Below, piece by piece: positions 43,204 through 52,951 of a DNA stretch of 64,000 nt. A program made the position numbers and the translations under genes. Position 1 is the first letter of the stretch. Every line of letters begins with the position of its first letter. Below the pieces are notes generated by a model, which made no database searches, was not told the DNA's origin, and saw only the letters and a program-made list of their open reading frames with translations. This DNA is from Actibacterium sp. (GTDB taxonomy: Bacteria > Pseudomonadota > Alphaproteobacteria > Rhodobacterales > Rhodobacteraceae): the NCBI GenBank assembly GCA_016278325.1, contig JADQCB010000043.1, positions 1 to 64,000 on the forward strand. The letters are read 5' to 3'.

Positions 43204-44499
43204 ATGAAGACAGACTTTACCGCCGAGCAATTGCAGGACCCGGGCATCGCGCGATCCAACCAGATCCTGCGCGCCTGCGTCCATTGCGGATTCTGCACCG
43301 CGACTTGCCCGACCTACCAGGTGTTGGGCGACGAGCTGGATTCGCCGCGCGGGCGCATCTACCTGATCAAGGACATGCTGGAAAGCGGCCGGCCCGCCGA
43401 CGAGAAGACGGTCAAGCATATCGACCGCTGCCTGTCCTGCCTGGCCTGCATGACCACCTGCCCTTCGGGGGTGCATTACATGCACCTGGTCGATCACGCC
43501 CGCGACCATATCGAGCGGACCTACAAGCGCCCCATGGGCGAGCGTGCGCTGCGCTGGCTGCTGGCGCGGATCCTGCCCTATCCGGGACGCTTCCGCCTGG
43601 CGCTTCTGGGGGCCAGGATCGCGCGCCCCCTGCGCGGCCTGATCCCCGATGCGCGGCTGCGCGCGATGCTCGACATGGCGCCGGGGCATATTCCGCCGGT
43701 CAGCCGCAACGACGATCCGCAGGTCTTCCCGGCCATCGGCGCGCGCAAGATGCGCGTCGCGCTGATGACCGGCTGCGCGCAACGGGCGCTGAACACCGAT
43801 ATCAATGACGCGACGATCCGGCTGTTGCGTCGGATGGGCTGCGAGGTGGTGATCGCGCGCGGCATGGGCTGTTGCGGGGCGCTGACCCATCACATGGGCA
43901 AGACCGCTGAAAGCCATGCTGCCGCGGCGCGCAACATCCGCGCCTGGCGCGCCGAAATGGCCGGTAGAGGGCTGGATGCCGTGGTGATCAACACTTCGGG
44001 CTGCGGCACGACGGTCAAGGATTACGGCCACATGTTCCGTAACGATCCGCTGGCCGAGGATGCGGCCGCGGTCGCCGAAATTGCCATGGATGTCAGCGAG
44101 GTGCTGGTGAAGCTTGACCTGCCGACGGGGGCGGATCGCGGCCTGAAGGTGGCCTATCACGCCGCCTGTTCGTTGCAGCATGGCCAGCAGATCAAGACCT
44201 ATCCTAAGGACCTTCTGAAACGTGCCGGCTTCACCGTGGTCGAACCTGCCGACAGCCACCTGTGTTGCGGATCGGCCGGCACCTACAACCTGATGCAGCC
44301 CGATATCGCGACCCGGCTGAAGGATCGCAAGCTGCGCACGCTTGAGGCGAAATCCCCCGACGTGATCGCCGCGGGCAATATCGGCTGCATGATGCAGATC
44401 GGCGGCGGCACGCAGATCCCGGTGGTGCACACGGTCGAATTGCTTGACTGGGCCACCGGCGGCCCGGCGCCGCGGGCAATTTCCGGGGTCCGGCCATAA
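43204..44499 (+). CDS. glcF: Glycolate oxidase iron-sulfur subunit GlcF
   Basis: A 431-residue iron-sulfur subunit. Two ferredoxin-type motifs bind 4Fe-4S clusters: C25-x2-C28-x2-C31-x3-C35 (C-V-H-C-G-F-C-T-A-T-C-P) and C-L-S-C-L-A-C-M-T-T-C-P. Two CCG (cysteine-rich) domains follow, with G-M-G-C-C-G-A-L and C-C-G-S-A-G-T-Y-N-L. It delivers electrons from GlcD/GlcE to the quinone pool at the inner membrane. Last gene of the operon. Confidence 0.95.
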   Translation: MKTDFTAEQLQDPGIARSNQILRACVHCGFCTATCPTYQVLGDELDSPRGRIYLIKDMLESGRPADEKTVKHIDRCLSCLACMTTCPSGVHYMHLVDHARDHIERTYKRPMGERALRWLLARILPYPGRFRLALLGARIARPLRGLIPDARLRAMLDMAPGHIPPVSRNDDPQVFPAIGARKMRVALMTGCAQRALNTDINDATIRLLRRMGCEVVIARGMGCCGALTHHMGKTAESHAAAARNIRAWRAEMAGRGLDAVVINTSGCGTTVKDYGHMFRNDPLAEDAAAVAEIAMDVSEVLVKLDLPTGADRGLKVAYHAACSLQHGQQIKTYPKDLLKRAGFTVVEPADSHLCCGSAGTYNLMQPDIATRLKDRKLRTLEAKSPDVIAAGNIGCMMQIGGGTQIPVVHTVELLDWATGGPAPRAISGVRP

Positions 44500-44546
44500 T
44501 CCTGCCCAATCGTCCTGCTAACCGGATCCGAAACAGGGGAGATGTC

Positions 44547-45368
44547 ATGTTGCGGGTGGTCATGATGCTCGTGGCCGGGGCTTGGCTGGCCGCGTCACAG
44601 GCGGCGTACGGTTCGGAATCCGGTCTTCGACGGCTGTCGACAAGCGAGGATGGAAAAGGGTGGGAGGCGGTCGGCCGCCTGAACCTCGGGGATTGGGGCT
44701 TTTGCACCGGCGCGCTGATCGAGCCGGACCTGGTGCTGACCGCCGCGCATTGCCTGTATGACGAACAGAGCGGCGACGTGATCGACCTGGGCGCATTGGA
44801 ATTCCTCGCGGGCTGGCGCGATGGCCGGGCCGAGGCCTATCGCAAGGTCAAGCAGGCGATCATCCATCCGCGCTATACCTATCATGACACCGACCGGATC
44901 AACCGCGTCGCCTATGACCTGGCGTTGCTGCGGCTGGCGCGCCCGATCCGCCTGCCCGGGTTGACGCCTTTCGCGATCGCGCCGCGACCGCACAAGGGCG
45001 ACGCGGTCGGCGTGGTTTCCTATGCCCAGGACCGGGCAGAGGCGCCATCGCTTCAGCGCACCTGCCATGTCCTGGCTGGTGCGCCCGGCGTGCTGATGCT
45101 GTCCTGCAAGGTGGATTTCGGGGCGTCCGGTTCGCCGGTTTTCACCTTTCACGATGGCACCGCGCGGATCGTTTCGGTCGTTTCGTCCATGGCGGCCAGC
45201 GAGGCCGGGAAAGTGGCCCTGGGAACGTCGCTGGAAGATTCGCTTTCGCTGCTGCGCGAGAGATTGGCGATGGGCGTGGGCGTGATCGCGCCGCCGACCC
45301 GGGTCGTCCGGCGCTTCGAAAAGGATAGTGCGCGTAACGGAACCAGCGCCAAGTTTCTGCGCCCCTGA
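44547..45368 (+). CDS. Secreted trypsin-like serine protease
   Basis: A 273-residue exported S1-family protease. The signal peptide ends near S-Q-A-A-Y-G. The triad is complete: H68 in T-A-A-H-C, D124 in Y-D-L-A-L-L-R-L, and S194 in G-A-S-G-S-P-V-F. The specificity pocket is not resolved from sequence. The N-terminus of the catalytic domain is not of the classic I-V-G-G form, so the activation mode is unclear. The ATG follows GGGGAGA. A short C-terminal tail past the protease domain is unlike most homologues. It is likely periplasmic or secreted. Confidence 0.88.
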   Translation: MLRVVMMLVAGAWLAASQAAYGSESGLRRLSTSEDGKGWEAVGRLNLGDWGFCTGALIEPDLVLTAAHCLYDEQSGDVIDLGALEFLAGWRDGRAEAYRKVKQAIIHPRYTYHDTDRINRVAYDLALLRLARPIRLPGLTPFAIAPRPHKGDAVGVVSYAQDRAEAPSLQRTCHVLAGAPGVLMLSCKVDFGASGSPVFTFHDGTARIVSVVSSMAASEAGKVALGTSLEDSLSLLRERLAMGVGVIAPPTRVVRRFEKDSARNGTSAKFLRP

Positions 45369-45372
45369 CCGA

Positions 45373-45401
45373 CTTGACAGCGAAAATGCCGTTACCCATA
45401 T
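45373..45401 (+). promoter_or_regulatory. Heat-shock (sigma-32/RpoH) promoter for the Hsp20 gene
   Basis: CTTGAC (45373-45378), a 16-base spacer, then CCCATAT (45395-45401). This matches the RpoH consensus of CTTGAA-type -35 and CCCATnT -10 with the right spacing, about 100 bases before the Hsp20 start. The transcript would have a 5' leader of roughly 90 bases ending in GAGGA before the ATG. Confidence 0.75.
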
Positions 45402-45499
45402 CGTCGCTGCGCAGACGCCGCACCGGGTCTGCGCGGATGCGGCCCGTCCCGTGATGGGAGGGTCAAGTTGTTACATCGCTCAACAGAGGATGAAGAAAC

Positions 45500-45964
45500 A
45501 TGCGCACATACGATCTTTCCCCGCTTTATCGCGCCACCGTGGGATTCGACCGGGTGGCCGACCTGATGGACCGGGTGCTGACCAATGATGTGGCTCAGCC
45601 GACCTATCCGCCCTACAATATCGAGAAGACCTCGGAGGAGGGCTATCGCATTTCGCTGGCGGTGGCCGGGTTCGCGGCGGATGAGCTGTCGGTCGACGTG
45701 AAGGAGAATGCGCTGGTCATCTCCGCCCAGAAGGCAGAGGACGAAACTCCGCGCACCTATCTTCACCGTGGCATCGCCACGCGCGCCTTCGAACGGCGGT
45801 TCCACCTGGCCGACCATGTGAAGGTCACCGGCGCGACGCATGCCGACGGGATGCTGCATATCGACCTGGTTCGTGAAGTGCCCGAGGCGCTGAAACCCCG
45901 CCGGATCGAGATCGCGCGCGGCGACACCGTGGAAGGCCGTGCGCTGGAGAACGCCCAGGCCTGA
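45500..45964 (+). CDS. Small heat shock protein, Hsp20/IbpA type
   Basis: A 154-residue alpha-crystallin domain chaperone that holds unfolded proteins. The N-terminus L-S-P-L-Y-R-A-T-V-G-F-D-R is the IbpA/Hsp20 start, and the domain has P-P-Y-N-I-E-K and G-Y-R-I-S-L-A-V-A-G-F. The C-terminal I-x-I/V-like motif is R-R-I-E-I. It has an RpoH-type promoter upstream and a strong terminator after it, so it is a single-gene heat-shock unit. Confidence 0.94.
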   Translation: MRTYDLSPLYRATVGFDRVADLMDRVLTNDVAQPTYPPYNIEKTSEEGYRISLAVAGFAADELSVDVKENALVISAQKAEDETPRTYLHRGIATRAFERRFHLADHVKVTGATHADGMLHIDLVREVPEALKPRRIEIARGDTVEGRALENAQA

Positions 45965-45991
45965 TCTGGCGATCCGAAGGATCGTTTCGTG

Positions 45992-46018
45992 GCGCGGCCC
46001 GGAAGGGCCGCGCTTTTT
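45992..46018 (+). terminator. Terminator of the Hsp20 gene
   Basis: A 9-bp perfect stem (45992-46000 with 46005-46013) with loop GGAA is followed by TTTTT. A textbook intrinsic terminator, 28 bases after the stop. Confidence 0.9.
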
Positions 46019-46363
46019 ATGCGGGCCGGGTGGTGCCCCGATGGGTATTCTCGCCCAAATTGTTTCTGTTTGGGCTACAGTGTCGCCGATAACCTCAATT
46101 TTTTCGGTATTGACCGCGGATTGTCACTAGCCAGTGGCATGCGGGTCAGGAATCCCGAGAGGGAGTCTGGCCGCGCATCGCCCGATTGAGTGACTGTTCG
46201 AACGGGATCCCTTCGGAGCGGCAATGTCGGAGAGTTGTGCGGTAATTGACATAATGGCCGATCTAATGACATTTATGTGCATTGATACGGTTGGCAGTCG
46301 GCATATCCTTGATTCAGAGTCGCGGAGATTCATCCAGCGGCTTGTTTGAAAAGGACTCAGGTC
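46019..46363. other. Non-coding gap of 345 bases with a possible promoter
   Basis: The region is less GC-rich than its surroundings. TTGACA at 46246-46251 could be a -35 element for the small gene at 46364, but the matching -10 is weak. Reverse-strand frames running through this gap have no family features. I see no RNA gene. Confidence 0.4.
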
Positions 46364-46753
46364 ATGCACCGTATTATTCTTTCGACCGCGCTTGTCATCG
46401 CCGCCGCGGCGCCGGTGGTTGCGGCGGATTACAAGTTTCCGGTGATCGTGAATGCCTCTGCGATGAAGATCTTCATCGACGAGGCGAGCAGATCGGATGA
46501 TGGCGAAACGCGCCAGCTGGGCAATGCCCTGATGCTGAGGTCGCGCGCCGGCACCGATGCCATCCTGTCGACACAAAACATCATACGCCCGGTGGGGCAG
46601 GAACAATTCGCGCGGCTGGCGCTGGAGGCCGATGACGGGGCCGGGCGGGCACAGGCCGGCAATCCGGGCACACTGATCCGCTACAAGGTGGCGAACAACC
46701 GGGCCCAGACGGTTTTCACGAATCTTTACCTGGCCGGGCGCGCCGACGACTGA
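46364..46753 (+). CDS. Small secreted protein of unknown function
   Basis: A 129-residue protein with a signal peptide (I-I-L-S-T-A-L-V-I-A-A-A-A-P-V-V-A-A). The mature part has no cysteine and no motif I recognise; it reads I-F-I-D-E-A-S-R-S-D-D-G-E, later G-Q-E-Q-F-A-R-L-A-L-E-A-D. The ATG follows AAGGA. A terminator lies downstream, so it is a single-gene unit. Periplasmic location is likely; function unknown. Confidence 0.72.
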   Translation: MHRIILSTALVIAAAAPVVAADYKFPVIVNASAMKIFIDEASRSDDGETRQLGNALMLRSRAGTDAILSTQNIIRPVGQEQFARLALEADDGAGRAQAGNPGTLIRYKVANNRAQTVFTNLYLAGRADD

Positions 46754-46814
46754 GTGCCGCAGATTGCCAGGGGCCGCCGCTCCGGGCGACCGATGACTGC
46801 GAGCGGATGAAACG

Positions 46815-46839
46815 ACGGGGGCCGATCGGCCCCCGTTTT
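46815..46839 (+). terminator. Terminator after the small secreted protein gene
   Basis: A 9-bp stem ACGGGGGCC (46815-46823) with 46828-46836, loop GATC, followed by TTT. Strong intrinsic terminator. Confidence 0.88.
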
Positions 46840-46971
46840 CATCCCGCCCCGGATCGGCACCCTGGCGCGCGCGGTCGAAGAGCGGTTGCGCCCCCGTCAG
46901 ATCTGGCGTCTTTTGTCGTGAGGGATGCGCCGGCCGGCAGCGACCGGCGGGCTTGATAAGCAGGGGGATGG

Positions 46972-47769
46972 ATGGATTACGACGACGCCTATGCGAATGC
47001 GCCCTATATCCCGGGTGCCGATGAATACCCGGAAAAGTGGGCGGCCCGGGCCGACGCCTTCCGCACGACGGCAAGGGCGCGGCTGGACATGGCCTATGGG
47101 CCGCATCCGCGTCAGCGGCTCGATCTGTTCCAGCCCGAGGGCGCGCCGCAGGGCCTCGTGGTGTTCGTGCATGGCGGGTATTGGCTGAAATTCGACCGCA
47201 AGCTCTGGTCGCATCTTGCCGCCGGGCCGCTTGCGCGGAACTGGGCGGTGGCGATGCCCTCTTACCGCCTCGCGCCCGAGGTGCACATCGCCGAGATTAC
47301 CGGCGACGTGCGCGCTTCGATCGAACTGGCGGCGGCCGGGATTGCCGGGCCGATCGTCCTGGCCGGGCACTCGGCCGGCGGACATCTGGTGGCGCGGATG
47401 CTCTGCCCCGACGTGGGGTTGTCCGATGCGGTGGCCGGACGGCTGAGGCGCGTGGTGCCGATTTCGGGCCTGTCGGACCTGCGACCGCTCATGAACACGG
47501 CGATGAACGATCAGTTCCGCATGGACCTGGCCGAGGCCCGGGCGGAAAGCCCCGCGCTCTGCGCCGATCCATTGGCGGTGCCGGTCGTCGCCTGGGTCGG
47601 CGGCGCCGAACGGCCCGTGTTCCTCGACCAGTCCCGCTGGCTGGCCGATGCCTGGCCGCAGGCAGAGCTGCATGTCGATCACGGACGGCACCATTTCGAT
47701 GTGATCGAGGGGCTCGAAACAGCGGACAGCCCCCTGACACGCGCCCTGCTGGACGGGATTGCCAGCTAG
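46972..47769 (+). CDS. Alpha/beta hydrolase, kynurenine formamidase/esterase-like
   Basis: A 265-residue serine hydrolase. The oxyanion motif H-G-G-Y-W is at residues 67-71, the nucleophile S134 is in G-H-S-A-G-G, and the histidine is probably H241 or H242 in G-R-H-H-F-D-V. The third acid is unclear: the usual aspartate region reads W-V-G-G-A-E-R, so E214 may serve. The H-G-G-Y-W form and length resemble eukaryotic-type kynurenine formamidase. No other tryptophan catabolism genes are nearby. The start follows GGGGGATGG. Confidence 0.82.
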   Translation: MDYDDAYANAPYIPGADEYPEKWAARADAFRTTARARLDMAYGPHPRQRLDLFQPEGAPQGLVVFVHGGYWLKFDRKLWSHLAAGPLARNWAVAMPSYRLAPEVHIAEITGDVRASIELAAAGIAGPIVLAGHSAGGHLVARMLCPDVGLSDAVAGRLRRVVPISGLSDLRPLMNTAMNDQFRMDLAEARAESPALCADPLAVPVVAWVGGAERPVFLDQSRWLADAWPQAELHVDHGRHHFDVIEGLETADSPLTRALLDGIAS

Positions 47770-47825
47770 ACGAATCAGGCCGGAACGGATGGCCGAGAGC
47801 GATTTTTTCCGCCTGTGAGCCGCGA

Positions 47826-49364
47826 TCACCACAAGACGAACCAAAACGCCAGCACCGTTGCACCGGCGCCCGCACCGGCGCCGAGAAAGAGCCAGAGAGC
47901 CGGCCAGAACCGCGACGACCGGGGCGCCGGACCCGCAGGCTGGCTTTGACGCAGCAGCACGGCCTCGGCCATCTCGGGCAATTTCGGCCCGAAACGCGAC
48001 AGCACCACGGCGGTGCGGGCCAGGTCGCGCAGGAAAGCCCTGGGCCCGACATTCTCCTTGATGTAATCCTCGACGATCGGGCGGGCGACCTGCCATATGT
48101 TCGTGTGCGGGTCGAGCGACCGTGCCACGCCTTCGACCACCACCATCGTGCGTTGCAGCAGGATCAGCTCGGTGCGCGTCTGCATCCCGAAACGTTCCGT
48201 TACCTCAAAGAGATAGCTCAGCAGCCGTGCCATCGAAATATGCGAGGCATCCATGCCGAAGATCGGATCGCCCACGGCCCGCAAGGCGCGGGCGAATTCG
48301 TCCACGTCCCGATCGGCGGGAACATAGCCGGCCTCGAAATGCACTTCCGCGACGCGGCGGTAATCCTTGCGGATGAAGCCGAACAGGATCTCGGCATAGA
48401 CGCGACGGGTATATTCGTCGATTCGCCCCATGATCCCGAAGTCCAGCGCGATGATGTCGCCATTTGACGCGACCTTCAGGTTGCCCTGGTGCATGTCCGC
48501 ATGAAAGAAGCCATCGCGCAGGGCGTGGCGCAGGAAAAAGCGCAGCACCCGTTCCCCCAGGTCGCGCCGGTCGTGCCCCGCCGCGTCGATCGCGGCATTG
48601 TCGCCCAGGGAAATGCCGTCGGCCCAGGCCAGGGTCATCACCCGTCGGCTGCTGAAGGACCAGTGCGGCCGCGGCACGAAGAACCCGTCATCCTGATCCG
48701 TGTTCGCGGCAAATTCCGACGCGGCCGAGGCTTCCAGCCGCAGATCCAGTTCGCCCAGGACCACGCCTTCGAAATGCGCGATCACGTCGGTGGGCCGCAA
48801 GCGCCGCGAGGATGGGGACAGCGCCTCGACAAGGCCGGCAGCGAAATAGAAGGCGTCGATATCCTTCTTGAAATCCCGCTCGATCCGGGGGCGCAAGACC
48901 TTTACGGCGACGGCCTCGCCGGTATCGGCCAGGCGCGCGCGATGCACCTGCGCGATGGATGCCGCTGCCACCGGGGCGCTGAATTCGGAAAAGATCTGCT
49001 CCACCGGCACGCCGAGCTCGGCCGCGACCGTCTGTTTGGCGGTTTCGGTCGGAAAGGGCGGCAACTTGTCCTGCAAGACCCGCAATTGTTGCGCCAGCTC
49101 GTCGCCCACCACATCCGGCCGGGTGGAAAGGATCTGGCCGAACTTGATATAGGCCGGTCCCAGCGCTGTCAGCGCCCGCGTGACCGGGGGGTGCGCGGGA
49201 TCGCCGCGATAGCCCAGCCAGGCAAAGGGCCATCCCAGCACGCGCGCGATGATGCGCAGGTGCTGCGGCGCATCGAAGGCGGCCAGCACGGCGCCCATCG
49301 CGCCGGTGCGTTCGAGCGTGGCGCCGGTGCGGATCAGGCGCCATATATTGTGCGGGCCGCGCAT
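47826..49364 (-). CDS. ubiB: UbiB, atypical protein kinase for ubiquinone synthesis
   Basis: A 512-residue ABC1/ADCK-type protein needed for aerobic ubiquinone synthesis. The nucleotide site has K-V-L-R-P-R-I, the family K-x-G-Q motif reads [13 protein letters not shown], and the catalytic loop is H-A-D-M-H-Q-G-N-L with A-L-D-F-G-I-M-G-R. Two membrane helices end the protein ([11 protein letters not shown] and [10 protein letters not shown]). It starts one base after the ubiE stop and probably shares its transcript. Confidence 0.95.
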   Translation of the reverse strand: MRGPHNIWRLIRTGATLERTGAMGAVLAAFDAPQHLRIIARVLGWPFAWLGYRGDPAHPPVTRALTALGPAYIKFGQILSTRPDVVGDELAQQLRVLQDKLPPFPTETAKQTVAAELGVPVEQIFSEFSAPVAAASIAQVHRARLADTGEAVAVKVLRPRIERDFKKDIDAFYFAAGLVEALSPSSRRLRPTDVIAHFEGVVLGELDLRLEASAASEFAANTDQDDGFFVPRPHWSFSSRRVMTLAWADGISLGDNAAIDAAGHDRRDLGERVLRFFLRHALRDGFFHADMHQGNLKVASNGDIIALDFGIMGRIDEYTRRVYAEILFGFIRKDYRRVAEVHFEAGYVPADRDVDEFARALRAVGDPIFGMDASHISMARLLSYLFEVTERFGMQTRTELILLQRTMVVVEGVARSLDPHTNIWQVARPIVEDYIKENVGPRAFLRDLARTAVVLSRFGPKLPEMAEAVLLRQSQPAGPAPRSSRFWPALWLFLGAGAGAGATVLAFWFVLW

Positions 49365-49365
49365 G

Positions 49366-50118
49366 TCAGATCTTCCAGCCGGAATGCAGCGCGGCGACGC
49401 CCATCGACAGGTTCCGGTATTTCACGTTCTCGAACCCCGCCGCGCGGATCATCTCGGCGAATCTGTCCTGGTCCGGGAAACGACGGATCGATTCCACCAG
49501 GTATTGATAGCTGTCACGGTCATTCGCGACCAACTGGCCCATTCTGGGGATCACGTTGAAGGAATAGCGGTCATAGGCCCATTGCATCATCGGGTTCGGC
49601 AACTGGCTGAATTCCAGCACCATGAGCCGTCCACCGGGGCGCAGCACGCGAAATGCCTCGGACAAGGCGTCCTCGATGCGGGTTACGTTCCGGATGCCGA
49701 AGGATATGGTGTAGACGTCGAAACTGTTCGCATCGAAGGGCAGCGCCATCGCATCGCCCACCACCCAGTCCAGTCCATCGGCCATGTGCTCGGCTTCGGC
49801 GCGCTGGCGGCCGGCGGTCAGCATCGACTCGGTCATGTCCAGCACGACGGCGGTGGCGCCCGGCGCGCGCTTGAGAAAGCGAAAGGCAATGTCGCCGGTG
49901 CCGCCGGCAACATCCAGCAGGCGCTGGCCCGGCCGCGGCGCCAGCCAGTCCATCATCGCATCTTTCCAGAGCCGGTGAATGCCCAGCGACATCAGGTCGT
50001 TCATCACGTCATACCGCGAGGCGACGCTGGTAAAGACATCGTGGACCCGGCCGGCCTTCTGGTCTTCGGGCACGGTCTGAAAGCCGAAATGCGTCGTTTT
50101 CTGAGTGTCGTCGGTCAT
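49366..50118 (-). CDS. ubiE: Ubiquinone/menaquinone methyltransferase
   Basis: A 250-residue SAM-dependent methyltransferase of quinone synthesis. The SAM motif is [12 protein letters not shown], with D-M-T-E-S-M-L after it, and the UbiE-specific S-F-G-I-R-N-V-T and L-E-F-S-Q-L-P-N-P follow. The start is ATG after AAGAGG. First gene of ubiE-ubiB, divergent from mutM. Confidence 0.97.
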   Translation of the reverse strand: MTDDTQKTTHFGFQTVPEDQKAGRVHDVFTSVASRYDVMNDLMSLGIHRLWKDAMMDWLAPRPGQRLLDVAGGTGDIAFRFLKRAPGATAVVLDMTESMLTAGRQRAEAEHMADGLDWVVGDAMALPFDANSFDVYTISFGIRNVTRIEDALSEAFRVLRPGGRLMVLEFSQLPNPMMQWAYDRYSFNVIPRMGQLVANDRDSYQYLVESIRRFPDQDRFAEMIRAAGFENVKYRNLSMGVAALHSGWKI

Positions 50119-50205
50119 CGGCCTCTTGCCGTCGCTCGAAACGCACCCCTTCTATGGAATGCCAACCCGCGGTTACAACGAATACCGGTCGAGAGGAAGT
50201 GCCAG

Positions 50206-51057
50206 ATGCCCGAATTGCCCGAGGTCGAGACCGTCCGGCGGGGCCTGGCCCCGGTGATGGAGGGGCACAGGATCGACGCGGCGCGGGTCAACCGCCCCGA
50301 TCTGCGCTGGCCGTTTCCGCCCCGCATGGCCGAGCGGCTGACCGGGGCACGAATCGACCGCCTGGGGCGGCGGTCGAAATACATCCTGGCCGATCTGTCC
50401 ACCGGCGAGACGCTGCTGATCCACCTGGGCATGTCCGGCCGGATGCTGATTTCCGGCCAGACGCCGGGGCGGTTCCATCATGACCGGACGGCGCCGGGAA
50501 AACACGACCATGTGGAGCTGGACATGGACAATGGCGCGCATGTCACGTTCAACGATGCGCGCCGGTTCGGGGCGATGGACCTGATCGACACCGCGCGGGC
50601 GCATGATCACTGGCTGCTGCGCGATCTCGGCCCTGAACCGCTGGGAAATGCGTTCAACGAGGATTATCTCGTCGCGCGGCTCAAAGGGCGCATGACCCCG
50701 ATCAAGACGGCCTTGCTGGACCAGCGAATCGTTGCCGGCCTGGGCAATATCTATGTGTGCGAGGCGCTGCACCGGGCCGGCATTTCGCCCCGCCGCAAAG
50801 CCGGAAAGATCTCGGCCCGGCGGGTCGCATCGCTGGTGCCGATCATCCGAGACGTGCTGAACGACGCGATCGCCGCGGGCGGGTCCAGCCTGCGCGATCA
50901 TCGGCGAACCGATGGCGAACTGGGCTATTTCCAGCATGTTTTCCGCGCCTATGGCCGTGAAGGGCAGCCCTGTCCAACCATCGGATGCCGCGGCGAAATC
51001 GCCCGGATCGTCCAGTCGGGCCGATCGACCTTTCACTGTCCGCAATGCCAAAGATAA
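50206..51057 (+). CDS. mutM: Formamidopyrimidine-DNA glycosylase MutM (Fpg)
   Basis: A bifunctional glycosylase/AP lyase that removes 8-oxoguanine. The 283-residue protein begins P-E-L-P-E-V-E-T after the initiator methionine, with Pro2 and Glu3 as catalytic residues; the N-terminal methionine must be removed. K-Y-I is the lysine region (about residue 60). The zinc finger at the end is C-P-T-I-G-C ... C-P-Q-C, with a C-x4-C first pair often seen in alphaproteobacteria. ATG follows GAGAGGAAG. Confidence 0.97.
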   Translation: MPELPEVETVRRGLAPVMEGHRIDAARVNRPDLRWPFPPRMAERLTGARIDRLGRRSKYILADLSTGETLLIHLGMSGRMLISGQTPGRFHHDRTAPGKHDHVELDMDNGAHVTFNDARRFGAMDLIDTARAHDHWLLRDLGPEPLGNAFNEDYLVARLKGRMTPIKTALLDQRIVAGLGNIYVCEALHRAGISPRRKAGKISARRVASLVPIIRDVLNDAIAAGGSSLRDHRRTDGELGYFQHVFRAYGREGQPCPTIGCRGEIARIVQSGRSTFHCPQCQR

Positions 51058-51120
51058 CTTGATCGTCTGATTGAGGCTGGTAAGGAATCGCGTTGAACAT
51101 AACCGAAAGGCGCCTTGCGC

Positions 51121-51897
51121 ATGGCCTACAAGACCCTGATCGTCGAGATCGAAGAACATGTCGCCCTGATCCGTTTGAATCGCCCCGACGCGCTGAACGC
51201 GCTGAATGCCGAGCTGATGTCGGAACTGGCGGACGCAATCGGACAGGCCGATCGGAACGACAAGGTGCGCTGTGTCGTGCTGACCGGATCGGAAAAAGCA
51301 TTCGCGGCGGGGGCCGATATCAAGGAGATGAGCCAGAAGGGCTTCGTCGATGTCTTCGGCAAGGATTTCTTCACGCCGGAAACCGAAGAGATCCTGCGCT
51401 GTCGCAAGCCGATCATCGCGGCGGTTTCGGGATATGCCCTGGGCGGCGGTTGCGAGCTTGCGATGCTGTGCGATTTCATCATCGCCGCCGACACCGCCAA
51501 GTTCGGCCAGCCGGAAATCAACCTCGGCGTGATCGCCGGCATCGGCGGCACCCAGCGCCTCACCCGTTTCGTCGGCAAGTCCAAGTCGATGGACATGCAT
51601 CTGACCGGCCGCTTCATGGATGCGGACGAAGCCGAGCGCGCCGGTCTCGTCAGCCGAGTCGTCCCGGCCAAGAAGCTGATGGAAGAGGTGATGGCGATCG
51701 CCGACAAGATCGCCGAGAAATCCAGGCTGACCACCATCGCCGTCAAGGAATGTGTCAATCGCAGCTATGAGACGACGCTGCGTGAAGGTCTGTTGTTCGA
51801 GCGTCGCGTGTTCCACTCGCTCTTTGCCACCGACGATCAGAAAGAGGGCATGGCGGCCTTCCTCGAAAAACGCGAGCCGCAGTTCCGCGACAAGTAA
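51121..51897 (+). CDS. Enoyl-CoA hydratase (crotonase)
   Basis: A 258-residue enoyl-CoA hydratase. The oxyanion loop is in A-A-G-A-D-I-K-E-M, the acidic pair is in G-G-G-C-E-L-A-M-L-C-D-F (first glutamate) and Q-P-E-I-N-L-G-V-I-A-G-I-G-G-T-Q-R-L (second). Both are present, so it should be active on short- to medium-chain 2-enoyl-CoA. The ATG at 51121 is preferred over the TTG at 51115. It lies between mutM and rpsT, the same order as in many Rhodobacterales. Confidence 0.95.
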   Translation: MAYKTLIVEIEEHVALIRLNRPDALNALNAELMSELADAIGQADRNDKVRCVVLTGSEKAFAAGADIKEMSQKGFVDVFGKDFFTPETEEILRCRKPIIAAVSGYALGGGCELAMLCDFIIAADTAKFGQPEINLGVIAGIGGTQRLTRFVGKSKSMDMHLTGRFMDADEAERAGLVSRVVPAKKLMEEVMAIADKIAEKSRLTTIAVKECVNRSYETTLREGLLFERRVFHSLFATDDQKEGMAAFLEKREPQFRDK

Positions 51898-52065
51898 GCG
51901 GCCCTCTGCCCGGGTCGTTTTTCGGTTTCCTTTCCGCGCATCGTGCACTATAGCGTTGCGCCACACGCGCGTGAGGCCCGCTCTGGCCAGAATCAGCCGG
52001 TTCAGAACCCGGTCGGGCCGATTGCGCAACGGATATTCAATTGACCCGACGAAGGGAAACACAGC

Positions 52066-52332
52066 ATGGCAAATTCGCCCCAGGCAAAGAAACGCGCCCG
52101 CGAGAACGAGCGCCGCTTCGCCGTGAACAAGGCGCGCCGGTCGCGCATCCGCACCTATCTGCGCAAGGTCGAGGAAGCGATCGCTTCGGGCGACAAGGCC
52201 GCCGCCGAAGCCGCCCTGCGGACCGCGCAGCCCGAACTGATGCGCGGCGTCACCAAGGGCGTTCTTCACAAGAACACTGTGGCGCGGAAAATGTCGCGCC
52301 TGTCGTCGCGGGTCAAGGCGCTGGGCGTCTGA
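52066..52332 (+). CDS. rpsT: 30S ribosomal protein S20
   Basis: An 88-residue basic protein of the small ribosomal subunit. It starts A-N-S-P-Q-A-K-K-R and holds [16 protein letters not shown], both diagnostic. A strong terminator follows directly. Its position before dnaA is conserved in this group. Confidence 0.98.
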   Translation: MANSPQAKKRARENERRFAVNKARRSRIRTYLRKVEEAIASGDKAAAEAALRTAQPELMRGVTKGVLHKNTVARKMSRLSSRVKALGV

Positions 52333-52357
52333 TCCCCGACGGTATCGCGATTTCGAA

Positions 52358-52389
52358 ACGGGACGCGCCCCGGCGCGTCCCGTTTTTTT
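52358..52389 (+). terminator. rpsT terminator
   Basis: An 11-bp GC-rich stem (52358-52368 with 52373-52383) with a 4-base loop and seven T residues (52383-52389). A strong intrinsic terminator. Confidence 0.95.
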
Positions 52390-52951
52390 GCTGGATTGTT
52401 GCAATTTTCCCCATCCGACGACCGTGCCAAAAGGTCTTTTCGGATTCGGCCGAGCAAAGCGACAGTCAAGCGCGAAGTTCTGTTGCGGCTGGCTTCGCGG
52501 CGTTGCTAATTTCCATCCTGCGATTCACATCGTCTTGGGGGGACAGGGCACAAGCATAACCCCGTCTGCACGAATTTGGCTGCCAGAGAATGTGCGGGGA
52601 ATGCTTGTCGGCGTAAGGGTGTCTTGCTGGGCTTCACGCCCGGCTGACACCGGCGTCGGTCGGACATGATTGCGGGGCGCTGCGCCGCGCGACCGAAATC
52701 CGGCCTGTCCATGGAGACTGCGTAGCGCGGAATGCAGAGGCTGTGCGAAGGGGCTCGCCCATCCTCTCTGTTGCGAACTTTGCTGCGCGACGCCCGCGAA
52801 GCCATGCGGGACCGGCTGTGCCGCGCCTTGCGGTTGGCCGGGTATTCCTGTTCCAGGCCGGTGATTTCGCCGCATGCGTGGCGCGTGGAACCCGAGCGGG
52901 TTGGAACGGCGTCTGGCGATGCGATCTGGGGACGGACGCTGGAGCGGGTGA
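52390..52951 (+). other. dnaA upstream region, about 560 bases
   Basis: No supported gene lies here. Open frames exist (for example 52732-53052, which would overlap the dnaA start), but they have no family motif. I looked for DnaA boxes of the TTATCCACA type and saw none on either strand. The region should hold the dnaA promoter. Whether it includes oriC cannot be said. Confidence 0.4.

Noticed and set aside
52390-52951. oriC with DnaA boxes upstream of dnaA
   Set aside because: No TTATCCACA-type sites found by eye and no clear AT-rich unwinding region, so not claimed.
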